NCBI GenBank assembly: GCA_963765295.1
Contig: CAVXVO010000004.1
Coordinates: forward strand, 124,001 to 188,000
Direction: 5' to 3'
From: PALSA-612 sp963765295
GTDB lineage: Bacteria; Actinomycetota; Thermoleophilia; Gaiellales; Gaiellaceae
DNA length: 64,000 bases
Part shown: piece by piece, positions 18,235 through 26,827 of the stretch
Layout of the letters: each line of letters begins with the position of its first letter
How positions within the stretch are numbered: the first letter of the stretch is position 1
Translations under genes and position numbers: made by a program
Notes under the pieces: model-generated
Told to the model about the DNA's origin: nothing
Database searches by the model: none
Seen by the model: only the letters and a program-made list of their open reading frames with translations

Positions 18235-18325
18235 GCTCGACATCCGTCCGGGTTTGGCACCTTGCCGGGAGGCAGGTTGCCGAGGCTTCACAGGGCCGGT
18301 CCCTCAGCCTCTCTCGATGCGGAGC
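18235..18325 (-). promoter_or_regulatory. SAM-I (S-box) riboswitch upstream of thrC
   Basis: Read on the minus strand, this 91-nt stretch carries the S-box core in order: GAGAGAGGCTGAGGGAC, CGGCCC, TGTGAAGCCTCGGCAACC, a short P3/P4 hairpin arm (GCCTCCCGGC), then AAGGTGCCAAACCC. The flanks pair as P1: GCTCCGCATC (18316-18325) with GATGTCGAGC (18235-18244), ten positions with one C-C mismatch and one G-T wobble. SAM-I aptamers bind S-adenosylmethionine and shut off expression. Here the P1 3' strand lies only about six bases from the thrC Shine-Dalgarno (18222-18228) and no U-tract terminator is seen, so translational control is the likelier mechanism (inference). Confidence 0.92.
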
Positions 18326-18382
18326 GGGACGGTGCCCGCTTCCGGGAGTGAGTATACGAAATGAAGCGACGCCGGGTCATGG

Positions 18383-19369
18383 TCAGCCCACTCGCGCGAG
18401 CAGATCGAGCAGCTCGTACTCCATCTCGGCCGCGAGCCGGCCGAGCACGGCCAGCTCGACACTCCGCTCCTGCCCAGAGAGATGCCGTCGCGACTGGGTC
18501 AGCGCGCCGACCGCCCACTTGACGTTGCCGAGCACCTCCCACCAGAAGAGATCGTCGACGCCGATCTCGCGGCCGGTCAGCTCGCAGTAGCGCTCGAGAT
18601 AGGGCTCGAGCTCTCCCACCCCGCCGAGCCGAAGGCCGTCGCCGCCGAACCGCCACGCACGCACGATCGGCCAGGCGACGTCCTCGCGCGGGTCGCCGAG
18701 ATGCGCGAACTCCCAGTCGAGCAGGTACTCGAGTCCGCGCTCGGACACGACGACGTTGCCGATCCGGAAATCTCCGTGGAGGACGACGGGCCCGAGCGGA
18801 TCCGGCCGGTTCTCGCGCAGCCAGCGGAGTCCGAGCTCGATCGCCGGATGCGGTTCGCCGACCGAGTCGAGCTCGTGCTCGTTCCGCGCGATCTCGTCGC
18901 TCGTGCGCAGGAACGGCAGCGCGGCCGGTGCGATCGCATGGACTTTGGCGATCTCGTCCGCGAGCTCGAGCGGCAGTGCCTGCCTGGCGCCGGCGAACTC
19001 GGGTCGTGTCACGATCCGGCGCCCGATCGTCTCCCCGGCCACCCGCTCGGTCGCGAACGCCTCGCGCCCGTCGATCTCGCCGAGGTAGCCGTACGGGCGC
19101 GGCACGCGGACTCCCGCGGCGAACGCCGCCTCGATCACGCGGTACTCCTGATCGAGCGGAAGCGTCGCCGTCTCGTGGATGACGCCGCCGGCCGCGCGCC
19201 GGACGAGCAGCTCCAGCGGCTCCCCGGCGACCGTCACGTCGACGGCCCACGCCTCCTTCGACGCTCCGCCCGCGAGCAGGCGGGCGCCCGTCAGCTCGAC
19301 CGGCGCCCCGAGCAACGCCTCGAGCCGCTCGCAGAGCTCGGGCGACCAGGAGACGACAGCCGTGGACAT
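18383..19369 (-). CDS. Aminoglycoside phosphotransferase-like kinase (APH family)
   Basis: 328-residue kinase-fold protein of the APH/choline-kinase group. VVLHGDFRIGNVV near 200 is the catalytic Brenner motif (HGDxxxxN) and LLDWEFAHLGDPREDVAW holds the Mg-binding Asp. The N-terminal lobe has LLAGGASKEAWAVDV. It resembles the kinase domain of ACAD10/ACAD11 fusions more than a resistance enzyme, which suits the many acyl-CoA genes nearby; these kinases are proposed to phosphorylate hydroxy-acyl-CoA intermediates. The ATG at 19369 lacks a clear Shine-Dalgarno. Calling it an antibiotic-resistance gene would not be justified. Confidence 0.8.
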   Translation of the reverse strand: MSTAVVSWSPELCERLEALLGAPVELTGARLLAGGASKEAWAVDVTVAGEPLELLVRRAAGGVIHETATLPLDQEYRVIEAAFAAGVRVPRPYGYLGEIDGREAFATERVAGETIGRRIVTRPEFAGARQALPLELADEIAKVHAIAPAALPFLRTSDEIARNEHELDSVGEPHPAIELGLRWLRENRPDPLGPVVLHGDFRIGNVVVSERGLEYLLDWEFAHLGDPREDVAWPIVRAWRFGGDGLRLGGVGELEPYLERYCELTGREIGVDDLFWWEVLGNVKWAVGALTQSRRHLSGQERSVELAVLGRLAAEMEYELLDLLARVG

Positions 19370-19475
19370 CTAACTAGAGCCCGCCTCGCCAAGCGCTTCG
19401 AGCTGCCGCGGAGCCGTGGCTTCGCCGCGGCGTAGCTCGACACGACCGGGACGCGACGACAAAGGGAAGGGGGCC

Positions 19476-19504
19476 AACGGGGGAAACCGGCCGTTTCCCC
19501 CGTT
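19476..19504 (-). terminator. Perfect hairpin at the end of the SDR gene
   Basis: A 12-bp perfect stem, AACGGGGGAAAC (19476-19487) with GTTTCCCCCGTT (19493-19504), around the loop CGGCC. It begins at the stop codon of the SDR gene on the minus strand. The bases after the stem are pyrimidine-rich but not a run of T, so it is either an atypical intrinsic terminator or an mRNA 3' stabiliser. Confidence 0.6.
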
Positions 19505-20244
19505 ATCTGGGGCCGGCCCGGAGCGCGCCGTCGAGGCGGATCACCTCGCCGTTCAGATAGCGGTTCTCGACGATGTGCCTGACGAGCGCAGCGAACTCCT
19601 CGGGGCGGCCGAGACGCGACGGGAACGGGATCTGCGCCTCGAGCGCGGCGCGGATGTCGTCGCGGAGCAGGCCGACCATCGGCGTGTCCTGCGGCCCGGG
19701 CGCGATCGCCATCACGCGGATCCCGTGGCGGCCGAGCTCGCGCGCGAGCTGGATCGTCAGGCTGACGATGCCGCCCTTGGACGCCGTGTACGCCGCCTGA
19801 CCGAACTGCCCTTCCCACGCCGCGGTCGAGGCGGTGTTCACGACCACGCCGCGCTCGCCGTCCTCGTCGGGCTCGTTCTGCGCCATGACGACCGCGGCGA
19901 GGCGGATCGACGTTGAACGTGCCGACGAGGTTCACGTCGATCACGTTGCGGAACGCGTCGAGCGGATGCGGTTGCCCGTCCTTGCCGACGACGAGGGCCG
20001 CGGCCCCGATCCCGGCGCAGTTGACGACGCCGTGCAGCCCGCCGAGCGCGACGGCTGCGTCGATCGCGTTCTGGACGCTCGCCTCGTCGCGGACGTCGGT
20101 CTCGACGAACGTGCCGATCTCCTCACGTCGACCGAGGTCGGCCACGACCACGTTCGCGCCCGACTCGGCGAGGAGGCGCGCCGTCGCGGCACCGAGGCCC
20201 GAGCCGCCGCCCGTGACCAGGAACGTCCGTTCCTCGACGATCAC
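19503..20244 (-). CDS. SDR-family oxidoreductase, one frameshift
   Basis: Short-chain dehydrogenase of about 246 residues after removal of one base near 19909. FLVTGGGSGLGAATARLLAE is the NAD(P) Rossmann loop, VVNCAGIG the strand-4 motif, and YTASKGGIVSLTIQL carries the catalytic Tyr and Lys. The frame shift lies between GTFNV and IRLAAVVMAQNEPDE. The sequence is closest in character to 3-hydroxyacyl-CoA dehydrogenases (HSD10 type), as seen in the RGVVVNTASTAAWEGQFGQA segment. It overlaps the upstream cupin gene by four bases. A role in a beta-oxidation-like step is inferred. The break is probably an error because both halves are well conserved. Confidence 0.82.
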
Positions 20245-20642
20245 GACGCGTCGCCGGTCGAGCCGAACCGCTGCCGCTTCTCGAGGTCGGCCGGGTCGAC
20301 GAGCTGACCGTCGCGTTCGACGTAGCCGCCCTTGCCGCCGACGATCAGGACGACGAGGTCGCCGTCGCCGACGTTTGAGAACCTCCTCGGAGCCGTCGAC
20401 TCGACATGGCAGAGGCCGCCGGGGCCGAGCTCCCGCACCTCGCCGTCGACCTCGAACCGCGCCCGTCCCTCGTGGACGAAGTAGAGCTCGTCCTGCGTGT
20501 CGTGGTAGTGGTGGATCCCCTGGGCCCCCGGCGGCATCACGATCGCGTTGACGCCGAAGGCGGTGACGCCGAGCGGGACACGCACCTTCCGGAACCCGTA
20601 GCCGTCGCCGAGCTCGTCCAGCGAGCCGAATGCATGCGTCAT
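20241..20642 (-). CDS. Cupin-domain protein
   Basis: 133 residues forming one small beta-barrel cupin. PGAQGIHHYHDTQDELYFVH near residue 40 is cupin motif 1 with the metal-binding His-His-His-Glu set; the second motif is represented by GPGGLCHVESTAPRRFSN, where the usual His is in CHVES. The start is the ATG at 20640-20642. Its end overlaps the SDR gene, so the two are coupled. Single cupins can be dioxygenases, isomerases or sugar-binding proteins; I cannot choose. Confidence 0.8.
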   Translation of the reverse strand: MTHAFGSLDELGDGYGFRKVRVPLGVTAFGVNAIVMPPGAQGIHHYHDTQDELYFVHEGRARFEVDGEVRELGPGGLCHVESTAPRRFSNVGDGDLVVLIVGGKGGYVERDGQLVDPADLEKRQRFGSTGDAS

Positions 20643-20659
20643 GCGCGAGACTCTATGCC

Positions 20660-22018
20660 GTGGAACGCGAGTTGCGCGCGATCGTGGGCGAGGAGGCCGT
20701 GCTGTCCGCCGGGGGTCACTACCTCACGGATTTCACGGGCCTCCCGGGCAAGGCCGACGCCGTCGTGCTCCCGTCGAGCGCGGACGAGGTCGCGAGGATC
20801 GTCGCGTGGTGCTACGAGCACGACGTGCCGATCACTCCGCGCGGCGGCGGCACGGGTGCGGCGGGCGGAGCCGTCCCGCTCGACGGCGGCGTCCTGCTCG
20901 CCCTCGATCGTCTCGACCGTGTGCGGCAGTTCGACCCGCTGCTCTGGCGCATGCACGTCGAGGCGGGTGTGCGCACCGGGACGATCCACTCGCTCGCACG
21001 GGAGAACGGGCTGATGTTCGCCCCCGACCCGGGCGCAGCGGAGCAGTCGCAGATCGGCGGCAACATCGCGACGAACGCCGCCGGGCCGCACGCCTACAAG
21101 TACGGCGCCACGGGCACCTGGGTGACCGGGCTCGAGGCGGTCGTCGCGCCGGGGAAGTTGATCACGGTCGGCGGGCCGATCCGCAAGGACGTCGCCGGGT
21201 ACGACCTGAAGAGCCTGCTGATCGGCTCCGAGGGCACGCTCGGGATCGTCACGGCTGCGTGGCTGCGGCTGATCCCGGCACCGGAGGTGACGCTGCCGGT
21301 CGCCGCCTTCCACCGGGACACGGCCTCAGGCTGCGAGGCGATCCTGCGCGTGGTCGGCAGCGGCATCAGGGCGACGGCGATCGAGTTCCTCGACGGTGAG
21401 ACGCTCGCCTGCGGAAGCGGCTCGTTCGACGGTGAGATGCCGGCGGAGGCCGGGTTCATGGTGATCGCCGAAGCCGACGGCTCGGCGGCCGAGGCCGCTG
21501 CGATGCAGGCCGAGCTGATCGACGTCCTCGGCGACGGCGCCGTGTCGGTGCACGCCCCGGCCGACCGCGCGGGGATCGAGGCGCTGTGGCGCTGGCGCGG
21601 CGGGCTCGCGTTCGCCGTGCTCGCTCGCCGGGGGCTGGCATTGAGCGAGGACATCGTCGTGCCGATCGACCGACTGGCGGAGGCGATCGAGGGGACGTAC
21701 GAGATCGGCCGCCGCCACGACGTGATCGCCCTCAGCTTCGGCCACGCCGGCGACGGCAACCTCCACTCGACCTTCCTCTTCTCGCCGCAGAGCCCCGGGG
21801 AGCGTGAGCGCGCGTTCGCGGCGTGCGACGATCTCTTCGACCTCGCCGTCCGGCTCGGAGGCTCGATCTCCGGCGAGCACGGCCTCGGCTACCTCAAGCG
21901 CGGCAAGCTCGACCGCCAGTGGCCGCGGCGCGCCGTCGAGCTGCACGAGGCGGTCAAGAGGGTGTTCGACCCGAAGGGCCTGCTCAACCCCGGCAAGAAG
22001 CTCGCGCGCCTTCCCTAG
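20660..22018 (+). CDS. FAD-binding oxidase, glycolate oxidase GlcD-like
   Basis: 452 residues from the GTG at 20660; an ATG at 20630 is in frame but lies across the divergent cupin start. The protein is a VAO/PCMH flavoprotein oxidising 2-hydroxy acids: PITPRGGGTGAAGGAVPLDG near 65 is the FAD pyrophosphate loop, DPGAAEQSQIGGNIATNAAG and GSEGTLGIVTAAWLRL are FAD-site motifs, and the C-terminal half has SFGHAGDGNLHSTFLF and SISGEHGLGYLKRG, typical of GlcD and D-lactate dehydrogenases. No GlcE/GlcF partner is adjacent, so it may act alone or with an unlinked iron-sulfur subunit. Exact hydroxy acid unknown. Confidence 0.88.
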   Translation: MERELRAIVGEEAVLSAGGHYLTDFTGLPGKADAVVLPSSADEVARIVAWCYEHDVPITPRGGGTGAAGGAVPLDGGVLLALDRLDRVRQFDPLLWRMHVEAGVRTGTIHSLARENGLMFAPDPGAAEQSQIGGNIATNAAGPHAYKYGATGTWVTGLEAVVAPGKLITVGGPIRKDVAGYDLKSLLIGSEGTLGIVTAAWLRLIPAPEVTLPVAAFHRDTASGCEAILRVVGSGIRATAIEFLDGETLACGSGSFDGEMPAEAGFMVIAEADGSAAEAAAMQAELIDVLGDGAVSVHAPADRAGIEALWRWRGGLAFAVLARRGLALSEDIVVPIDRLAEAIEGTYEIGRRHDVIALSFGHAGDGNLHSTFLFSPQSPGERERAFAACDDLFDLAVRLGGSISGEHGLGYLKRGKLDRQWPRRAVELHEAVKRVFDPKGLLNPGKKLARLP

Positions 22019-25000
22019 CTAGGCGGGAACCGTCTCCCTGCCCTCGGGGACGACGGACGCGGCACGTTCCAACCAGGGCCGGGCGCCGAGCCGCTCGAAG
22101 ATCTCCCGCGCCTCCGTGAGGTGCGGCTCCGCATCGTCCTCTCGGTCGTGGGCGACGAGCCATGCGCCGTGCTCGAGCAACGTGACCGCGAGGTAGAAGG
22201 CCATCTCCAGCCGGCGAAAGTCTGCCGCGGCAGCCTCGAACTCCGCCTCGTCGTCGTCGAGCCGCGCCCGCACACGATGCGCGTGTGCCGCCAGCAGCGG
22301 CGGCCGGTCGCCCGGCCGAAGCTGCTCGATGACCCCCAGGAGCTCGCGGGCCTTGCTCTCGTCGGCAACGGCGAGCGCAGCTTCCATACCCTCCACGTAC
22401 CCGAGCTTGACCGTCAGGAACGTGATCCCGAGGTCGCCTTGTGCGTCGATCGCCGCCTGCGCGGTTCGGAGCGCCTCGGCGTTTCGGCCCTCGGCGCGAA
22501 GCAACGCGCATTGCGCCAGCAGGTACCACGTCCGCGACTGGAGGTCGTCCGATTCTCCTGCCGAGGCGTGGCTGTCGAGGAGCGCCTTCAGCTTGTCGAG
22601 CTCTCCGCGCTGGCAGTACACCTCGCCCAGGGGCAGGAGGAGATTCTCGACGTACTCGATCGGCAGGTCGAGGCTCTCGGTCTCGGCCGCTCGATCGAGC
22701 GCATCGTCCCACCGACCCAGCAGCACGGCCGCACTGATCGGGCCGGCGAGGAAGTTCGCCTCGGCCACCCGGTCCCCGACGCGTCGCGCGACCTCGAGCC
22801 CGCGTCGTGACGCTTCGAACGCGTCGACGTACAGGTCGCCCGACTCGAACACAACTGCGAGGTTGTTGAGCGCACGGCTGGCCGCCGAGGGGAGATCGTG
22901 GGCGAGCGCGAAGTCGATCGCCCCTTCGAGCAGGATCCGCGACTCCTCGAGCCGGTTACGCAGGATGAAGAGCAGCGCCTTGCTCGTCATCGCCTGGGCG
23001 AAGACCTCGTCGAGTCGAAGGCCTTCGGCCAGGCCGAGCGCCTGCTCCAGATACGGCGCAGCGCGCTCGTAGTCGTTGGTGAGCACGAGGAAGCGGCCCA
23101 GCTCGGCCGCGACGACGGCGACGCTCTCGTCGGGCTCCGTGCCCGCGAGCTGGTCGAGCGCCGCCTCGAGCCGTGCCACGGCCTCTGACGGGCGACCGTC
23201 CCGGTAGTCGATCTCGGCCAGCCGGGCGGAGGCGTCCGCGGCCTGTCGCAGCTGGCCCTCCTCGATGAACACCGTCTCGGCGTGCACGAGGAGCGACCGA
23301 GCGTCCTCGAGACTGCCGGCCCGGAGCGCCATGTGGCCGGCGTGGAGCTCGAGCGTCGCCTGCTCGAGCGGGGCGTCCGTGAGACTCGCCGCCCGCTCGA
23401 AGTACCGTTGCGCCTCGGCGGCAGCGGCGAGCGCTCCCGCCCGCTCGCCGGCGTTCAGGAGCGCGAGCCTCGCGCGGTCGCGGATCGCGGCCGCGTCCTC
23501 GGCATCGGGCTCGAGCTCATAGGCGTCGACGAGATGCGACGCGACCACCTCGGTCACCTCTTCGTCGGAGAGCGCACCCGCGAGGTAGTCGGCGGCCGCG
23601 AGGTGGCGCGCGCGCCGGTCGCGCCGCGAGAGCATCTCGTAGGCGACCCGGCGGACGAGGTCCTGGAGGAAGCCGTACTGGCCGTGCTCCGGCGAGCGCG
23701 GGTCGGACTGCAGCGACAGCACCTCCTTGCGGACGAGCGCCTGCAACAGCGAGTCGAGCTCGTCCTCCTGGAAGTCGGTGAGCGCGAGCAGTGCTGCGCG
23801 GGTAAAGGTCTTGCCCAGAACGGCTCCGTCCTGGAGCAGCGAGCGCTCCTCTGCCGTCAGGCCGTCCAGCCGCGCCGCGATCAGCGCGTGCAGCGTCTCC
23901 GGCACCTCGAGCGACTCGATCGTCCCGACCGGCCGGTACACGGCGCCCTCCTGCACGAGCGCCCCGCGGTCGAGGAGCATGCGCACCGTCTCGACCGCGT
24001 ACAGCGGGATCCCCTCCGCGCGGGCGAGGATGCGCTCGCAGAGTGTTCCCGGCAGCCCCGGGACGAGGCCGGTGAGGAGCTCCTCCATCGCCGACTCCGA
24101 GAGCGGCTCGAGGTACATCGACGTGAAGTTCCGATGGCCGGCGCCCCAGGTCGGACGGCGTTCCAGCAGCTCCGGCCGCGCGAGCGTGATCACGTACAGC
24201 GGGTGATTCCGGGACCACTCGAGCAGGTACTCGACGAAGTCGAGCAGCGACGCGTCGGCCCACTGCATGTCCTCGAATGCGAGCACGGTCGGGTAGACGT
24301 CGGCGAGGCGCTCGAAGAAGAGGCGCCACGCTGCGAACAGGTCCTGCCGGTCGTGGGACTCGTGCTCGCCGAGCCCGATCAGGTGCGCAAGGCGAGGCTC
24401 GACGAAGCGCCGCTCCTCCGCGTCGAGCAGATGCTCCTCGACCGTCGCGCGGAGCTTCTGTGCGGCGGAGGCGGGCTGCTCGTCCTCGGCGATCCTGCAC
24501 CGCATCCGCACCATGTCCGCGAGCGCCCAGTACGTCACTCCCTCGCCGTAGGCGAGGCAGCGCCCCCGGTGCCAGTACACGAGCTGGGCCAACCCGTCGA
24601 AGTACTTGTAGAACTCCCAGGAGAGCCGCGACTTGCCGATTCCGGCGATCCCCGTCACGGAGACGAGCTGCGCCTTCTGCTCCTCCGCGCAAGTGTGGAA
24701 GAGCTCTTTGATCTGCCGCAGCTCCCTGTCCCTGCCCACGAACGGCGCCTCGAGGCCCTGCGACTTCAGCGTGCCGCGCACGCCGGAGACGACGCGGACC
24801 GCGCGCCAGAGCGGCGTCAGGCCCTCCTTGCCCTTGAGCTCGAAGGTGCCCGCGTCCTCGTACACGACCGAGTGCTCGGTCGCCCGCCGGGTCGAGTCCC
24901 CGGCGAAGACCTGTCCCGGCTCGGCCACCGACTGCACGCGCGAGGCGGTGTTCACGAGATCGCCCGCCACCATGCCCTCGCCGACGGCGCCGAGCGTGAC

Positions 25001-25531
25001 GGCTGCCTCGCCGGTGAGCACGCCGGCCCTGGCGCGGAGCTGCTCGGCTCCCAGCTCCTGCCCGAGCGCGGAGACCGCCGCGACGAGGTCGAGCGCGGCG
25101 CGGACAGCGCGCTCGGCGTCGTCCTCGGTCGTGGTCGGCGCCCCCCACACGGCCATGACGGCGTCACCGATGAACTTCTCGACCGTCCCGCCGTACAGCT
25201 CGATCAGCCGCCGACAGATGTCGAAATAGCGCGAGAGCAGCTCTCGCACGTCCTCCGCGTCGCGCGTCTCGGAGAGCTGCGTGAAGCCGACGAGGTCGGC
25301 GAAGAGCACGGACACGAGCCTGCGCTCCGCTGCGGGCGCTTCGCGAATCGACGACTCGCCTGCCGGAGCCGACGCGGCCGACACCTGCGCCGCACCGCAC
25401 TCGCCGCAGAATTTCTCGTCACCGGCGAGCGCGGCGCCACACGACCCGCAGGCAAGCGCGAGCGCCGCGCCGCATTCGGTGCAGAACTTCTTCCCGTCGG
25501 CGTTCTGGGCGCCGCAACCGGAGCACACCAT
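22019..25531 (-). CDS. Adenylate cyclase/AAA ATPase/TPR regulatory protein
   Basis: 1170 residues in four parts. Two N-terminal zinc ribbons (CSGCGAQ, CTECGAA, CGSCGAA, CGECGAA). A class III nucleotide cyclase domain at ~70-245, with metal-binding Asp in LFADLVGFT and FIGDAVMAVWG, and the transition-state Asn/Arg in NTASRVQS. A large STAND-like NTPase with Walker A GIAGIGKS near 296 and FEDMQWAD. A C-terminal TPR-rich superhelix to the end. It probably makes cAMP in response to a partner bound by the TPR and NTPase modules; catalytic residues look intact. Its stop abuts that of the convergent GlcD gene. This large architecture is common in actinobacteria and the cue is unknown. Confidence 0.93.
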   Translation of the reverse strand: MVCSGCGAQNADGKKFCTECGAALALACGSCGAALAGDEKFCGECGAAQVSAASAPAGESSIREAPAAERRLVSVLFADLVGFTQLSETRDAEDVRELLSRYFDICRRLIELYGGTVEKFIGDAVMAVWGAPTTTEDDAERAVRAALDLVAAVSALGQELGAEQLRARAGVLTGEAAVTLGAVGEGMVAGDLVNTASRVQSVAEPGQVFAGDSTRRATEHSVVYEDAGTFELKGKEGLTPLWRAVRVVSGVRGTLKSQGLEAPFVGRDRELRQIKELFHTCAEEQKAQLVSVTGIAGIGKSRLSWEFYKYFDGLAQLVYWHRGRCLAYGEGVTYWALADMVRMRCRIAEDEQPASAAQKLRATVEEHLLDAEERRFVEPRLAHLIGLGEHESHDRQDLFAAWRLFFERLADVYPTVLAFEDMQWADASLLDFVEYLLEWSRNHPLYVITLARPELLERRPTWGAGHRNFTSMYLEPLSESAMEELLTGLVPGLPGTLCERILARAEGIPLYAVETVRMLLDRGALVQEGAVYRPVGTIESLEVPETLHALIAARLDGLTAEERSLLQDGAVLGKTFTRAALLALTDFQEDELDSLLQALVRKEVLSLQSDPRSPEHGQYGFLQDLVRRVAYEMLSRRDRRARHLAAADYLAGALSDEEVTEVVASHLVDAYELEPDAEDAAAIRDRARLALLNAGERAGALAAAAEAQRYFERAASLTDAPLEQATLELHAGHMALRAGSLEDARSLLVHAETVFIEEGQLRQAADASARLAEIDYRDGRPSEAVARLEAALDQLAGTEPDESVAVVAAELGRFLVLTNDYERAAPYLEQALGLAEGLRLDEVFAQAMTSKALLFILRNRLEESRILLEGAIDFALAHDLPSAASRALNNLAVVFESGDLYVDAFEASRRGLEVARRVGDRVAEANFLAGPISAAVLLGRWDDALDRAAETESLDLPIEYVENLLLPLGEVYCQRGELDKLKALLDSHASAGESDDLQSRTWYLLAQCALLRAEGRNAEALRTAQAAIDAQGDLGITFLTVKLGYVEGMEAALAVADESKARELLGVIEQLRPGDRPPLLAAHAHRVRARLDDDEAEFEAAAADFRRLEMAFYLAVTLLEHGAWLVAHDREDDAEPHLTEAREIFERLGARPWLERAASVVPEGRETVPA

Positions 25532-25585
25532 TCTCCGCGGAGCCTAACTCCGAGCGGGCCGGATGTCCCGCAGTAGACTCGCTCC

Positions 25586-26761
25586 GTGGCCGGCTGGAAG
25601 TCCGACGCGCTGATCGTCGACGCCGTCCGCAGCCCGATCGGGAAGCGGAACGGCAGCCTCGCGTCGATCCGCGGCGACGAGCTCTGCGCACAGGTCCTGA
25701 ACGGTCTCGTCGAGCGGCACGACGTCGACCCGGCGGAGGTCGAGGACGTGCAGATGGGCTGCGTCACGCAGATCGGCGAGCAGGGCTGGAACGTCGGGCG
25801 GATGGTGCCGATGGTCGCCGGCTGGCCGGAGACCGTCTGCGGCACGAGCGTCGACAGGCAGTGCGCCTCGTCGATGCAGGCTGCGTTCAACGGCGCCGCC
25901 GCCGTCTGGTCGGGACAGCTCGACCTCGTCGTCGCGGCCGGCGTCGAGATGATGTCGCGCGTCCCGATGGGCTCGAACGGCGGCGACCTGTCGCCGAAGC
26001 TCCTCGATCGCTGGCAGATCGTCCCGCAGGGGATCTCGGCGGAGGCGATCGCGGAGGAGTGGAACCTGTCCCGTGAGTCGCTCGACGAGTACTCGCTCGA
26101 GTCGCACCGCCGGGCCGTCCGTGCGATCGACGAGGGTCGGTTCGAGCGCGAGCTCGTTCCGGTCGAGCTCTCGGACCCGATAGAAGCGGCGAACCCGCAT
26201 ACCGGCGTCGTGTTCGCCGTCGACGAGACGCCGCGCCGCGACACGTCGGCCGGGAAGCTGGCCACGCTGCAGCCGTCGTTCGTCCCCGACGGGAAGGTGA
26301 CGGCGGGCAACTCGAGCCAGATCGTCGACGGCGCCGCCGCGATGCTGATCGCGAGCGAGCAGAAGGCGTCCGAGCTCGGTCTCGAGCCGCGCGGCCGCTT
26401 CCTGTCGTTCGGCCTCGCCGGCGTCGACCCTTATCGCATGCTGCACGGCAACCCGCAGGCGTGCGAGCGCGCGCTCGCCAAGGCGGGGCTCGGCTGGGAC
26501 GACATGGCCGTGATCGAGGCGAACGAGGCGTTCGCCTGCGTCGTGCTCCAGTTCCTCGCCGACACCGGCCTGGAGGGCAGGCTCGACGACGTGAACCCGA
26601 ACGGCGGCGGCATCTCGCTCGGCCACCCGCTCGGCGCTACCGGCGCGCGCATCACCGCCACGCTGCTGAGCGAGCTCGAGAGGCGCGAAGCCCGCTACGG
26701 CATCGCGTCGATGTGCATCGGCTTCGGCCAGGCACTGGCGGCCGTCGTCGAGCGGCTCTAG
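25586..26761 (+). CDS. Acetyl-CoA acetyltransferase (thiolase)
   Basis: 391-residue degradative-type thiolase that splits 3-ketoacyl-CoA with CoA. The nucleophilic Cys is in VDRQCASSMQAAF near 92; NPNGGGISLGHPLGATGARI supplies the catalytic His near 346 and SMCIGFGQALA the second Cys near 377. It starts at GTG 25586. A hairpin containing its stop codon follows, and the convergent MaoC-SCP2 gene is next, so this thiolase probably completes the beta-oxidation set formed with that gene and the SDR beyond it. Confidence 0.93.
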   Translation: MAGWKSDALIVDAVRSPIGKRNGSLASIRGDELCAQVLNGLVERHDVDPAEVEDVQMGCVTQIGEQGWNVGRMVPMVAGWPETVCGTSVDRQCASSMQAAFNGAAAVWSGQLDLVVAAGVEMMSRVPMGSNGGDLSPKLLDRWQIVPQGISAEAIAEEWNLSRESLDEYSLESHRRAVRAIDEGRFERELVPVELSDPIEAANPHTGVVFAVDETPRRDTSAGKLATLQPSFVPDGKVTAGNSSQIVDGAAAMLIASEQKASELGLEPRGRFLSFGLAGVDPYRMLHGNPQACERALAKAGLGWDDMAVIEANEAFACVVLQFLADTGLEGRLDDVNPNGGGISLGHPLGATGARITATLLSELERREARYGIASMCIGFGQALAAVVERL

Positions 26762-26770
26762 CCGCTCGAC
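26747..26770 (+). terminator. Perfect stem-loop with the thiolase stop codon in its loop
   Basis: GTCGAGCGGC (26747-26756) and GCCGCTCGAC (26761-26770) form a perfect 10-bp stem around TCTA; the thiolase TAG spans 26759-26761. No T-run follows on the plus strand. It sits between convergent genes and so suits a terminator serving at least the plus strand. Confidence 0.55.
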
Positions 26771-26827
26771 TGACTCTCACGAACCGCTCGACTGACTCGA
26801 GCCGGCACCGCGTCGAGCGGCTCTAGC
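26747..26827. repeat. Nested direct repeats spanning both convergent stop codons
   Basis: The 16-mer GTCGAGCGGCTCTAGC occurs at 26747-26762 and again at 26812-26827; the first copy holds the thiolase stop and the second the stop of the minus-strand MaoC-SCP2 gene. Between them CCGCTCGACTGACTC occurs twice (26762-26776, 26784-26798). This looks like a local duplication of the gene-end hairpin. Confidence 0.75.

Noticed and set aside
14636..18364. 1242-codon open frame on the plus strand
   Set aside because: It overlays FtsH, the cyclohydrolase gene, fhs and thrC in a non-coding frame and is dominated by Arg, Gly and Asp repeats from high GC.
18383..19369. Aminoglycoside-resistance gene
   Set aside because: It has the APH fold, but context and sequence resemble ACAD10/11-associated kinases; no evidence for resistance.
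23282..25576. 764-codon open frame on the plus strand
   Set aside because: Antisense to the cyclase/ATPase/TPR gene; no recognisable domain.
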